Positions 53,841 to 64,000 of a stretch of DNA of 64,000 bases are shown piece by piece. Under the pieces are notes generated by a model. The model did not search any database, was not told the origin of the DNA, and saw only the letters and a list, made by a program, of their open reading frames with translations. The DNA comes from Rhynchopus euleeides. Taxonomy: Eukaryota > Euglenozoa > Diplonemea > Diplonemida > Diplonemidae. Each line of letters opens with the position of its first letter. Position 1 is the stretch's first letter. The DNA lies in the NCBI GenBank assembly GCA_963210315.1, contig OY723240.1:2480001-2544000 (forward strand), in the 5' to 3' direction. Made by a program: the position numbers and the translations under genes.

Positions 53841-54023
53841 CACAAGGACGTCGAGTACGCGTATTTTTGGGCCCCCGCAATTTGAAGTGCTGGGCGGGTA
53901 TCGCCGGAAATGTTCTTTCACAGGGGACTGCATTTTTTCCCGGAAAAAGGTGCGTTATTTGCGAGATTACGACGCGTTGAGTTCGGAACATTATTCGATA
54001 AAAAAAATCTTGAAAAATTCTTA

Positions 54024-55156
54024 AACCCTGTGCCTGGAATTTTGTCCAAAAAATATCACGTTTTCGCACAAGGCATAAAATGGTCAAAAAACCCGAAAAT
54101 CGGGTTTGTAGGGTATATGTCCCCTGTCTGAAAATGCAAAATATGGCCCCGCAGGTGCCCCCAGAGTGATTTAAAATTGGAAAATCGACATTTTCCACCT
54201 ACGGGAAATCCCCCAAAATAGGGGGTCCCCAGTCACGAACCCCAAAAAAATGTCCCGCGCGCCTCTAAGGCACTCTGGATTTTTATTATGTCATCCAGAT
54301 GTCACATCTGGGTCCAGGAACACCGGTTTTTGGCCTCAGGAAGTCGAAAAATATGTGTGGAAATTTTTATTCCTGACCAGGATCCCCTAAAAGCCCGATT
54401 TCCCCTGTTTACACATGGGGGATTTCTTGCAACGCCCGCTCGTGTGCTGAGTGTGTTATCCGCGACGTGGACGCGGTCGCCCTCTTCCTCCCAGAAGCCA
54501 CTGATCTTCCTCATCCAACTTCACCTCTGGATGTACGCGGCACGTGCTTGGGTTGTCCTGTCGCAGTGCAGCAGAAGGTCCCCTGTGCACTGCTGCCCAA
54601 GCCATTTCGGCTGCACGGAATACGCCACGCAGAGTAACCTGGTATCGCGTGACCAGCTCGTGAGGCTTGGTGCCCCGAATCGAATCGATAGGCTGCGAGC
54701 TGCATTGCCTCGGTCAGTTGATGTCCTTGTGTGTGCATTTTTGTGCACAACAGTCCCTTGGGTATCTGCGCAGGTGCCTGCACTGGACCAGGACTCCTGA
54801 TTTGCCTCTGGCACTTGTGATCGGAACGGATGCGGCGACATGCCACGGTGCCCATGAATAGCCATGCCGGCACGAAAGTACGTTCACGACGGTTGATTAC
54901 CATTGCTGCACTCTGTCAGAACCAAGGGTCGCAGCTCACCTGAACGCCCACCAGGCCCCCCAACAGGGGGTGAAACCAAAGGGTCCCCCTGGGGTTTTTT
55001 CACCCAAAATTTTCGAATTCGACATGTCCCCGGGATTTCCACTATGTCGCAGATTTCGACCATTGGGTCAAGAAAACCTAAAAATCTAGGGGGGAGGTGC
55101 TGAAGGATTGCACTGAAAATTTTATCTAACTCGGTCAAAATTCCAGGCACAGGGTT
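54024..55156 (+). mobile_element. 1.13-kb inverted-repeat element, copy 2 (TTA duplication)
   Basis: The ends AACCCTGTGCCTGGAATTTT and the inverse are flanked by TTA (54021-54023, 55157-55159). It is nearly identical in sequence and length to 20933-22066, with a few small indels, so movement was recent. Confidence 0.82.
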
Positions 55157-55159
55157 TTA

Positions 55160-55438
55160 GTGGAAGGTACTTTACTCACCAATGAACCAAAAGTGCCCCA
55201 AAACCAGAAAAAACCCAATTTTCGGAAATTCTCGATTTTTCCTGATTTTCGCACTCGCAACAAATATATGCCCTTCGGTGGCCCAATTTTTGTCTCGGTT
55301 GTTCGTGGAAAGAACTGCGACATCCGAGTTCACCATAAAAAAAATCGGTGAAAAATTCCTAGTAGAAAGTACCTGAACGCCAGTGGCCAAAAAAACTGAA
55401 TTACCCACACACATGTGTGTGGTTGGTAACTAAAGGGT
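55160..55438. other. non-coding AT-rich stretch
   Basis: No gene. AGGTACTTT near 55167 and AAAGTACCT near 55368 are inverted and could be the ends of another small element into which 54024-55156 is adjacent. Confidence 0.35.
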
Positions 55439-55440
55439 TA

Positions 55441-56749
55441 CTGGGGGGGGGCAATTAATCGTAAGTAGTCGAATAATCGTAAGGGGGCGATTAATTGTAC
55501 AACATTTTCTGGGCCATTTATACGTAAATTTGTTTTGAATAATCGTAGGGGTTACGATTATTCACTTTTGGCCAAATTTCTGACTTTTCCCCAGAGGATC
55601 AAGCAACAGGAACAGCAGGGATACCACTCAGGCTGTACAAAGTGGAGAATCGGTCGTCATAGACCAGTGATTGAGTCACCCCACATGTCGGAGCACACAT
55701 GCCCCGAGTTTAATGGGTGGAAGAGAGTATGGTTTGAGGCCCCCCCGCCCCCAGGTTCCCTGCCAGTGAGGTGAGCCTGGGGGGGGGCACCAAAATTCTG
55801 GGGTGGCCCATACGCAACCTCAGGAAGATGGACACAGTCCAGAAACTGTACCCCACAAGGAACAGATGTCCACTACCGTGGCCTCCGGCGGCTGGGGGGC
55901 TCCGCCCCCCAGACCCCCCTGTGGACTCTCTTTGCATTCTCTGTACCACCTCGAAGGGTGCACCCGAGCCAAGCACCCAAGCATGGGAACTAGGCTGGAA
56001 ACTGATACAGTCATTGAAATAGATCGGGACAGCCAGGGCTCCCAGTCACCGTCATACGAAGGGACTATGCGAACTGGAGACGGCGCAAGAGCAGGTGCAG
56101 CTGTGCTGTATTCTTGAGGGCTCCCGCTACGTCAAAAACCACGCCCTCATCCAAACGTAAGGACTGAGCCAAGGCGTCAATCCCTTCGGACCTCGTCAGC
56201 GCCCCAGGAACACAGGCCCCGTCATCGGTATTCGACGCGTGCCCCGCGCACGCCAGCCAACGACGCTCTGGTGCTGGGGATGGGGTCGAGGGGGTGGTGT
56301 GGCAGGCAGGGAAGTGCACGGGACCAGAAAAACCATTCGACGGTCGAGCGCGCACTGGGTGTGGAGGGTACCTAAAAAACGGGTAACCCACAGGGTCCGA
56401 CATCGGGTGTCGGACCCCACCGTGTGCCCATCTGGATGACTCAAGCGCCTCTCTCCGGGTCCCTCCCCTCCTGGTGGCCCACCGGGGTGCTATGGCCAGT
56501 TTCCACCGGTGCTGTTGCTGTGTGCACGGAACGCCGGTGAGACAGGCCGAGAATGCGACCCACACCCACCCCCACCCCACCAATTGACATTCTGAACAGC
56601 AAAACGGGTAAATTTTTGCCAAAAGTGAATAATCGTAACCCCTACGATTATTCACCACCGTTGAAAATTTGTAAATTTTGGGACACCCGATTTATACAGA
56701 CCGCGTCGCTAAATAATCGTAGGGGTTACAATTATTTGACCCCCCCCAG
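55441..56749. mobile_element. TA-flanked element with ATAATCGTAGGGGTTACGAT repeats
   Basis: The ends are CTGGGGGGGGGCAATTAATC and ..TTTGACCCCCCCCAG, next to TA (55439-55440, 56750-56751). The word ATAATCGTAGGGGTTACGAT occurs near both ends in both orientations. The interior includes a GC hairpin (55858-55921). Frames inside have no recognised domain. Confidence 0.82.
55858..55921 (+). repeat. dispersed GC hairpin repeat, copy 8
   Basis: CAGATGTCCACTACCGTGGC and the full stem are present, single rather than paired. It is carried inside a TA-flanked element. Confidence 0.85.
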
Positions 56750-56849
56750 TAAACACGGGGGGGGTAGGTATACTTTTTTTTAAAAAGAGACATGGAAGTG
56801 ACGGAAAGAATAATCGGTAGCCCTTCGACGCTTACTGTCAACAAAGTAT

Positions 56850-57600
56850 GGAGGGTGGTGGAAGCGGTCAACAAAACAACAGGGGTTTCTCTTTTCTCTT
56901 TTTCATGTCTCCCAGCAACGAGTGAGTGAAGCAAACGGAAAGGACAGTATTTCTGTATTCCAGAGGGGGGGGAGGGGGTGCTTTCGCGATGCTCTGTTAG
57001 TTTCCGGCAGTCTTCGTCATTTTGTTTCCACCTTATGACATCGAAGAGGAAATTCATATAAAGAAAATTCCGGGCCTGCGCGGTAGCCTAGCTCTCGCAG
57101 TGCCTGGGATTGTCGACACTAAAATAAAGGCGCCTTCCCAGGCCCCTTAGCGACGGCCTTCTCTCTCTCCCTTCTTCTCTTGGTAGTTCGCCCCATTTTA
57201 TTCCTTTGCGGTGGAAGCGGTCAACAAAACAACAAGGTTTCTTCGATCTTCATGCCCCCCCTGTAGCGAGTGAGGGAAGTAAACGTATTTAGTCAGGGGG
57301 TTGACGTGGAGTGGTTTCGTGGAGGTGTTTCTGCTCCCGCAATTGTGCGGGGGAAAAGGCAATGTGCGGTGGGGACGGACCCCTGATCCCTGATCGAAAT
57401 TCAAATCTTCCGATTGGATCTCGTAGGTTGTTCCTTCTTCCCAACCCACAGGCATGCTGTGGGGCGGAGCTGTGGGGGGGGTGTGGCCGGAACCCAGGGA
57501 TTCTCCAATCCGCGCGTTTCGGTGGGAGCGGTCAACAAAACATCCATTTCCTCTTCGTTTCGTTTTTGTGCTTCCAGAGCGCTAAGGAGCTATCGACAGA
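56850..57600 (+). repeat. three motif copies followed by pyrimidine tracts ending in AG
   Basis: GGTGGAAGCGGTCAACAAAA occurs at 56860 and 57210, and GGTGGGAGCGGTCAACAAAA at 57519. Each is followed within 15-50 bases by a T/C-rich run and CAG or TAG (CTCCCAG, CCCTGTAG, GCTTCCAG). This looks like branch point, tract and acceptor of an intron, or the same right arm of a solo-like repeat. Confidence 0.55.
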
Positions 57601-57801
57601 ACAACGGCAATCATGCGCATTAGCTTTGTGCAGGGCAGTACCTTTGGGTGATACCCCCTCCCTTCCCCTCCCCGGTGGTACGTTACGAGAAGGTGCTGCA
57701 AACCCGCAAACCCGGGTTTGCGGGTTTGCGGGTGACTTGCTTTTCCATTCACTCTCGACGATCAAATCCTATTGGATGATACCCCCCCCCCCCCCCCCCT
57801 A

Positions 57802-58586
57802 GGGCAGTGATAGAAAATACGTAAAAAACGTTCAACGTATTTGAACGTTCAACGTATTTTTAAAAAATGCGTCGAAGTTGAACGTTTTTTTGGCTTTTGA
57901 GCGTTTTCACCCACTGGGTGCACTCTCCACATGAAATCCCCCCTAGCAGTAGGGTGGGCCCCCTGCACACACTAAAGGGGACACCTGTGGGATGGAGAGT
58001 GTCACGCGTGGCGAAAAGTCGATGAAAGAGGGGTTCTGTAGTCCCAGAAGGCGGGACCCGGAAAGGGGTGGTTGGTACCCCCTCTTTTCAAGGGTGAACT
58101 CCGGAAAAGCGGGGGTACCAACCCCCTCTCGACCTATCTCCCAGTTTTACCCCACTCGACCGGCTGGAGTCCGTCGTGTAGAGGAAGTGGATGGCCGAAC
58201 GTGAGCTGGCCGAACCTGAGCTACGGCAGGACGTATGGGATATCCCGCATGGGAGAACCGGATGGCATATCCCACCGGCAGGGGTTCACCTCAACTGCAC
58301 CAGCCCGCTTCATGGAGCAAAGGACAAGGTATATGTTGTCGACTGCATCGCGAAGCAAGTCGCTGTAAAATCGTGCTCCAAGGACGTCTTCCGCACGGTT
58401 GTCGTTGGTGCCACCAACTCGCCCTTGCTCTGCTTGAGGAAAGGCGGGTTTGTGACTGGTGGCCCCTGCAGACGGTAGGCAATGTGAGAAACGTTCAAAT
58501 ACGCTGAACGTTCAACGTATTTGAACGTTCAACGTATTTTTAAAATCGGGATTCTGAAAAATACGCGTATTTTGCCTTCACTGCCC
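57802..58586. mobile_element. TA-train element 1 (GGGCAGTGA ends, ACGTT repeats)
   Basis: The ends GGGCAGTGA and TCACTGCCC-type inverse lie between TA at 57800-57801 and 58587-58588. Subterminal AACGTTCAACGTATTTGAAC words are at both ends. No gene is seen; a palindromic GGTTGGTACCCCC pair lies at 58069-58126. Confidence 0.82.
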
Positions 58587-58588
58587 TA

Positions 58589-59736
58589 GGGGGGGTCAAA
58601 TGCCCCCCCTTTTACGTGGATAAACACGATTTTTCAAAAAACCGGCGCAGAGGCCCCAAAGCCCCCGTAAACCCTCCAAACCCCCCCAGATCGGTCCGGA
58701 AACCCATCGAACCCCACTTTTCCACCATTCCGGGCACCTCAGGTGCCCGAATTGGGGTACCTAAATTTTGTGCCACCGTTTGGTACCGTACAGTGCCACT
58801 GTGTGGGAGGTTGGAAAAGAAAATGCCCCAACACACCACATCTGAGGGTTGCAATGCATGTTGCTTGCCAACCACGTCATCCGGTGGGTGTCAGGCGCTA
58901 TGTAGGTGGCATCAGCCAGGTCTTCGATGTGTTCTGGCTTGTATATGTACCTCCCTGCCTGCGGCACAGGCACTGCCTTTGTCCCCCACACCAGCCACAG
59001 AGAGCGTATTGTACTCGGTCCACGGTTGCTGATTCATTGTGATGCGTTGTATCCTCGAGTGAACGTCACACACTAGTGGCACCACCACCCGCCATCCGAG
59101 AGCTGTATTGACTTTGCGCGCTTCCGTTGTATTCACCTCGCCACGCATATTGCACCGTTCAGTACCAGTGCTCTTGGGCCAGGCAAAGTAGACCGCAGCA
59201 ACTACCAATTCTGCACAATGGGTACCACGACAGCGCACTTCGTGTGTTCCCGGAATGTACAGCTCGTGTTGCAACAGTCGTTGTCAACACATCCCGGTTG
59301 TGGAGCACTGCTGCACAGGAATCACACGACCATCTGGACTTGTTCCGTACCTACAGGCAGCCTCCCGGTGCATGGTGACAGGGAGGTACATATACAAGCC
59401 AGAACACATCGAAGACCTGGCTGATGCCACCTACATAGCGCCTGACACCCACCGGATGACGTGGTTGGCAAGCAACATGCATTGCAACCCTCAGATGTGG
59501 TGTGTTGGGGCATTTTCTTTTCCAACCTCCCACACAGTGGCACTGTACGGTACCAAACGGTGGCACAAAATTTAGGTACCCCAATTCGGGCACCTGAGGT
59601 GCCCGGAATGGTGGAAAAGTGGGGTTCGATGGGTTTCCGGACCGATCTGGGGGGGTTTGGAGGGTTTACGGGGGCTTTGGGGCCTCTGCGCCGGTTTTTT
59701 GAAAAATCGTGTTTGTCACCCCCATTTGACCCCCCC
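58589..59736. mobile_element. foldback element W, copy 3 (centre inverted relative to its ends)
   Basis: The element is 1148 bp, next to TA (58587-58588 shared with the previous element, 59737-59738). The outer ends are oriented as in copy 1 (left TTTTACGTGGA, right TGTCACCCCCATTTGA), but the central 420 bp is reversed relative to copy 1 (left side of the centre begins GCGGCACAGGCACTGCC). Confidence 0.9.
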
Positions 59737-59840
59737 TACCCCCCCCCCCCCCCCCACCCTCCCCTCCCCGGCGGGCTAGGCTCCGTTAGACGTTGTTAAC
59801 CCACCTTCTAACACTGCACCCGTTTCCCCCCCCCCCCCTA

Positions 59841-60435
59841 GGGCAGTGCTTGCAGAATACGCGTATTCTTCGAAAAACCCAAAATCTGCATACGTGCATA
59901 CGTATGAATACGCATACGGCTCGAATACGCATACGGCTGGCAGGTCACAGGTGGAGGAGAATGGGCCCGGTGCCTGTGCGCGTCCTGTCGTACTGTGGCC
60001 TAGGTTCTCAGTGCGCAGTGGGCCCATGTGCCTTGGTTCGGCCCCTGGTACCTTGGGTCGGGGAAAGCCCATAAGTATGGGCCAGGCCCCACGGCCCGTT
60101 TGGCACATGTACCAAGGTACTTGGTACATGTACCTGGGCCTGGGTGGACCCAAAATCTGATTTTCCCCCAACGGCATAATCTGGCTCTCTGGGTGCGCAT
60201 ATGTCCCAAAAATGTGTTTCCGGGCATTTTTGGGCACAGTAGCGACGTTCTTCGTGCCAGAACAGCAGGAGGCACAGTGGGCAGGCACCAAAGAGTGGCA
60301 TGTGTAGGGGAAACCCTGCCTGGCAGCGTACAGTGCAAAAGTATTAACAGACGTATGCAGGCGTTTTTGCGAAATCTGCATACGTGCATACGTATGAATA
60401 CGCATACGTATGCCCGTATTCGGCGAGCACTGCCC
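59841..60435. mobile_element. TA-train element 2 (GGGCAGTGCT ends, CATACG repeats)
   Basis: The ends GGGCAGTGCTTGCAGAATAC and the inverse lie between TA at 59839-59840 and 60436-60437. Subterminal GCATACGTGCATACGTATGA words are in both ends. The first eight bases agree with element 1 of the train, so the two are related. It has no gene. Confidence 0.82.
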
Positions 60436-60437
60436 TA

Positions 60438-61606
60438 GGCATACTTGTACCCCCATATGGGGAACCCCCTAAATATGGGGGAAATATGGGGGGTCTCAAA
60501 ACCCCGCCCCCATATGGGGAAAAAGGCTGAAAATATGGGGAAAACCCGGTAAAATATGGGGGAATATGGGGGAAATATGGGGCCCATATGGGGGGATATG
60601 GGGGTATTCGTGCTGCAACGGGAGAACATCAAACCACTCATGCACAGACACACACGAAGTGCGCGTCGAAACCGGCGGGATCCTCCAGGAGTCCGATCCT
60701 GGGGAGGTGCGCGCTCGTTCAGGTGCGGCCAGGTCTGGCCCCCCCTGGAAGATCCCCCAGGTGGGTCGCACCGACCTCCTGTTCCTCTCCTGCGCCGATA
60801 CAGCGGCAGCGGAGGGCGAACGCTTCCCGGTTTGGCGGGGCACCGCAGTGACAGCGGCAGCGGTGGTGGACACATACGCACAGACACACAGAGCGCGTTC
60901 AGGGTTAACAGCTCCTCACAACACACACTTGTGTTTTGAAGTCCTTTCCGGCACGTCACTCTCACACTCGCTGTCCTCCTCCTCTGGTGTGTTTGCGATT
61001 GCGAACTGCCCCCTGGGATCCTTAATTAGACAAGGGAATTCACAAGCAGTGCATTCTGGGGTGTCAGGCGCTTCCGCCACTTTTGACCGCTCCGAGCGCC
61101 GAAAAGTCGGAGTCGACGCTCGTCACCAGGCAGTGCTTGACATGTTCAAGCTGCATCTGCCGGGTGGAATGAGACCTGCGAAGGCCAGTACAAGGACTGG
61201 CTGCAGGACGCAACTGTTCTGCCAGCAAAGACAGGACTACTGGACAGCATGCTCTGATGACCGCTACTCAGACTTGAAGAAAGTGGCGGTCGGCGCTCTC
61301 ACAGCACCTTTTGTGGTCTGACTCGAGCACTTCAGCCGAGCGTTTCCTCTCTGCAGAAAGCGACGATGTGAGATGGCTCTGCAAGGTGCTAGACGTCTCC
61401 TGTCAGTCGCTGACTTCACACCCTGTGAAAAGCAGAACGAAGAGAACTGTTTGTTGACTGCTTCCACCTGAGGAACCCCTGGGTTTTCCCCCATATATCC
61501 CCCATATGGGGGAAATATGGGGGAACAGGACTTGAAAAACCCCCCATATCCCCCCCATATTTCCCCCATATTTTTGGCCTTCCCCATATGGGGGTACAAG
61601 TATGCC
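60438..61606. mobile_element. TA-train element 3 (GGCATACTTGTACCCCC ends, ATATGGGG repeats)
   Basis: The ends GGCATACTTGTACCCCCATA and the inverse share TA 60436-60437 with the previous element, and TA 61607-61608 follows. About 15 copies of CCCATATGGGG or AAATATGGGG lie subterminally. The 251-residue frame 60566-61321 is compositional at its start and has no known domain. Confidence 0.85.
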
Positions 61607-63023
61607 TAGGGAGGGGCAGAAGTGTGTAAATTGCCCCCATTTTTGAGAAATCGCGCTAAGGCCACAAAACCCCCACCAACCACCCAGAACCACCCCAAAA
61701 CCCTCCGGAAATGCATCCCAGGGGTGTTTCATGACCATTTGGCACTATTTTTTGCCATTTTTTTGGCATGTAATTTTCGTGCCCCCCTTTTGTACCTCAG
61801 GGGGGCCAGAAGGGGGCCAGGCATCTCGCATTTCCCCTGTGTCACATGCCCCGAACAGCCAAGGTGAGAGAAGCTGCCCAGAAGCAGGCCGGGATCTTCT
61901 TGGGGCATCTTCTGACGACTATTTGTGAAGTAGGCACGCACAGAATACGCAGGATAGGTACACGGACTGCAACGGATGTACGGACGTGCCCATGCCCACG
62001 GGGCTGGGGAATATAGAGGGCCCGAACAGCATGAGATGAATCAGGGGGGAAGGAAGCGGGTGCGGTGCCTGAATTTCACCGAGGGTGTGATAATCGCAAG
62101 AGCTGCACTGGGAGGTCCGCAGTAGACGAGGGTGCGTTGCGATCCCCGAGTCGGATGCGCTGGACGTGCTGTGTGCGGACGAAGCCTCAAGCCCGCCCCA
62201 GACCTGTCACCCTTTTTCGTTTCAGGGAGCGATGGCATTGGCAGCGCATGTATACACGTCCGTCACAGGTGAACCGGAGAAATGTGTGCAAGTTGATGCA
62301 TAGCTGCATGACCATGTCCAGATTCAAGGGGAAGAAAGTACCTGCCTTTGCGGGCTTCCTGGGTGCCTGTTACCGCTGCAACGTAAGAGAAGCACACTGA
62401 CTAGAGCCTGCAGCAGGGATACTCATACGGAATGCAGTCAAGACATCATGAGGTCGAGGCTGAAGGGATCCATGCGGATGATGGAGAAGCCACGGACCCG
62501 GATACGCAGCTGCCCGGTGTCACGGTTATGCTGAAAGATCCCATGCAATCCTTGGATGCCGTCCTTGGGGACCGCCTCCCGGCATAAGCCCATCACGTAC
62601 CGCATAATCACAGCCATGGGCCCTTCGGACCTTGCGAGTTGCCTTTACACCCCACCGAGGAACAGGCGCAACGTGCCCGACAGCTGCCTGCCTGCAGCTC
62701 GCTGAAGATATCTGGGCAGATATCCACCAGGCGCGGATAGTCGCAAAGACGGACCGTGAGCTGAACAGGCGACCCATGCATAAAAGTGGTGGATGAGGCT
62801 GGAAAACATGTCTTCCCCACTCATGGTGTGACTAGGAGCTGCCCATGGAGGTTATTGTGGACTATATGCACATCCCACCTGCAATCAAACGGCAAATAGC
62901 AGAACAGCCCCCTCATGGCCCCCCTTCTGGCCCCCCTGAGGTACAAAAGGGGGGCACGAAAATTACATGCCGAAAAAATGGCAAAAAATAGTGCCAAATG
63001 GTCATGAAACACCCCTGGGATGC

Positions 63024-63602
63024 CAGTGGTTACGCTCCGCATGCGGAACATGCGGATTTCCGTAGGGTATTTTTTTTTGGCGAAATCCGTACGTACGGTT
63101 TCCACATGCGGATTTCCGCATGTGCCTGGGTAATTTTCCCCGCCTCCCCCTCCGAACGTCAACCAAGCGTCAAACCATATACACTGGGGCGACGCTAAAC
63201 TAGCGTTACACCGGGTCGATGGTCGACGTCGATGAGGTTTTGCAGGAACAGATGCTCACTACCGTGGCCTCCGGCGGCTGGGGGGCTCCGCCCCCCAGAC
63301 CCCCCTGTAGTGTGCGTCTCGTACTCCGATCTCATAAGGTCAGGGAATCCAACCACTCCAGTAGTCTCAGGAGGACGCAGCCAATTCACACAGAATCTGT
63401 ACGACCACAATGAACAGATGTTCACTACCGTGGCCTCCGGTGGCTGGGGGCTCCGCCCCCCAGACCCCCCATGTAGCGTGTGCCCGCCTAGTGACCAAGT
63501 CCTGGGTGGGTGCCGTCCGCAATAATTTTCAACTGAAAAAAACGGCACGTGCGGTTTTCCGTATGTAATTGTTTTTGCGTTTCCAAAACTGCGTAACCAC
63601 TG
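63024..63602. mobile_element. hAT-type non-autonomous element with 8-bp duplication, carrying a hairpin pair
   Basis: It starts CAGTGGTTACGC and ends GCGTAACCACTG; TGGGATGC flanks both sides (63016-63023, 63603-63610). The inner part holds the CGTCGACC-type cluster (63160-63232) and hairpin-pair copy 3. Subterminal CATGCGGATTTCCG words occur at the left end. It encodes no protein. Confidence 0.93.
63235..63505 (+). repeat. hairpin-pair repeat, copy 3
   Basis: The hairpins at 63245-63306 and 63411-63471 flank the spacer with GTCTCGTACTCCGATC and AGGAGGACGCAGCCAATTCA. It is most similar to copy 2 at 30185-30490, including the preceding TTTTGCAGGAACAGATGCTC. Confidence 0.9.
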
Positions 63603-63753
63603 TGGGATGCATTTCCGGAGGGTTTTGGGGTGGTTCTGGGTGGTTGGTGGGGGTTTTGTGGCCTTAGCGCGATTTCTCAAAAAAGTGGCTGATCGACGCT
63701 TTTTTGGACCTTCTGCCCCCCCCCCCCCCCTACCCCCCCGCGAAACACCGATG

Positions 63754-63952
63754 CACGGTGGACTCCCACACGTCAGGGTGCACCTTTTTGGGATATCGGA
63801 ATATCGGGGGTCCAGACCCCCGCGAGCGGGGGTATGGACCCCGCTCGCGGGGGTCGTCTGGGCACCAAAAATAGCAGGGCAGACTCCCGCTAGCGGGGGT
63901 CGCCCAGACCCCCGCCCCAGACCCCCGCTCCAGGGGGTGGGAGTCCACCGTG
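63754..63952. repeat. small inverted-repeat element with CCCGC..GCGGG hairpins
   Basis: CACGGTGGACTCCCAC (63754) and GTGGGAGTCCACCGTG (63952) bracket about 200 bp. The interior is a string of CCCCCGCGAGCGGGGG-type palindromes. It may be a MITE. Confidence 0.7.
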
Positions 63953-64000
63953 TGCTCATCACACTGCCCACCACACTCTCCCCACCATCTCCAGGTCCCC

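Larger units (their letters stand above)
61609..63730. mobile_element. TA-train element 4, host of a hAT insertion
   Basis: The left arm runs from GGGAGGGGCAGAAG through GAAATCGCGCTAAGGCCAC to GGGTGTTTCATGACC and GTACCTCAGGGGGGCC. The right arm is inverse, ending CTTCTGCCCCC, between TA 61607-61608 and TA 63731-63732. The right arm is split by the hAT element 63024-63602. The interior (61880-62900) has no recognised gene. Confidence 0.8.

Noticed and set aside
56065-56658. 197-residue minus-strand frame inside a TA element
   Set aside because: The first residues are the subterminal repeat translated; no recognised domain; not annotated as a gene.
57060-57110. tRNA-like string near GCGCGGTAGCCTAGCTCTCG
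   Set aside because: The D-arm-like look is not followed by a matching anticodon or T arm.

Overview
The window looks like nuclear DNA of a GC-rich unicellular eukaryote (an alga or other protist). It holds two long intron-free open genes for secreted or membrane proteins with PA14, copper-radical-oxidase, 5'-nucleotidase-like and class III cyclase modules. It has no operons, no bacterial signals and a very high load of nested transposons. I cannot name the lineage. Only about 7 kb of 64 kb is recognisable host coding sequence: the 3' end of an adenylate-cyclase paralogue (1-627), a glyoxal/galactose-oxidase-type protein with three PA14 domains (11621-14779), and a complete receptor-type adenylate cyclase (42849-45737).

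Almost everything else is mobile DNA. Four classes can be separated by their ends. (1) TA-flanked inverted-repeat elements, most ending in G/C tracts: 2220-3976, the threefold nest 8018-9394 > 8356-9343 > 8500-9123, two foldback elements at 30712-31859 and 32497-33646, 35508-37611, 55441-56749, and a train between 57800 and 63732 in which five elements and a third foldback copy follow one another, mostly sharing one TA at each joint. (2) hAT-type elements beginning CAG and ending CTG: 19067-20262 (8-bp duplication CACAAGAG), its sister 23472-29052, and 63024-63602 (8-bp duplication TGGGATGC). (3) A 1.13-kb element family with 3-bp duplications (20933-22066 and 54024-55156). (4) Fossil tyrosine-recombinase (YR) retroelements at about 23540-27915 and 49793-53600, a lone gag-like frame at 33857-34894, a non-coding relative at about 4367-6890 and many short solo-like arms. 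A larger element (35093-40140) with about 290-bp inverted ends carries decayed zinc-finger frames and hosts 35508-37611.

The YR fossils have the part order gag, YR, RT/RNase H, and carry tandem-repeat arrays ahead of gag. Two of the arrays and the arrays of the non-coding relative share a core CCCGAGGGGCAC. A 17-base motif, GTGGAAGCGTCAACGCA, or close variants, occurs about 15 times in the window. It lies near both ends of the best-preserved YR element and once in each short solo-like repeat. A second dispersed signal is a GC-rich hairpin (about 10 copies) that sits inside unrelated transposons and is often paired at about 170-bp spacing.

The two host protein types are not obviously linked in function: one is probably an extracellular H2O2-producing oxidase, the other a cAMP-producing receptor. 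The two cyclase paralogues, in the same orientation about 45 kb apart, suggest an expanded receptor-cyclase family dispersed by transposon growth.
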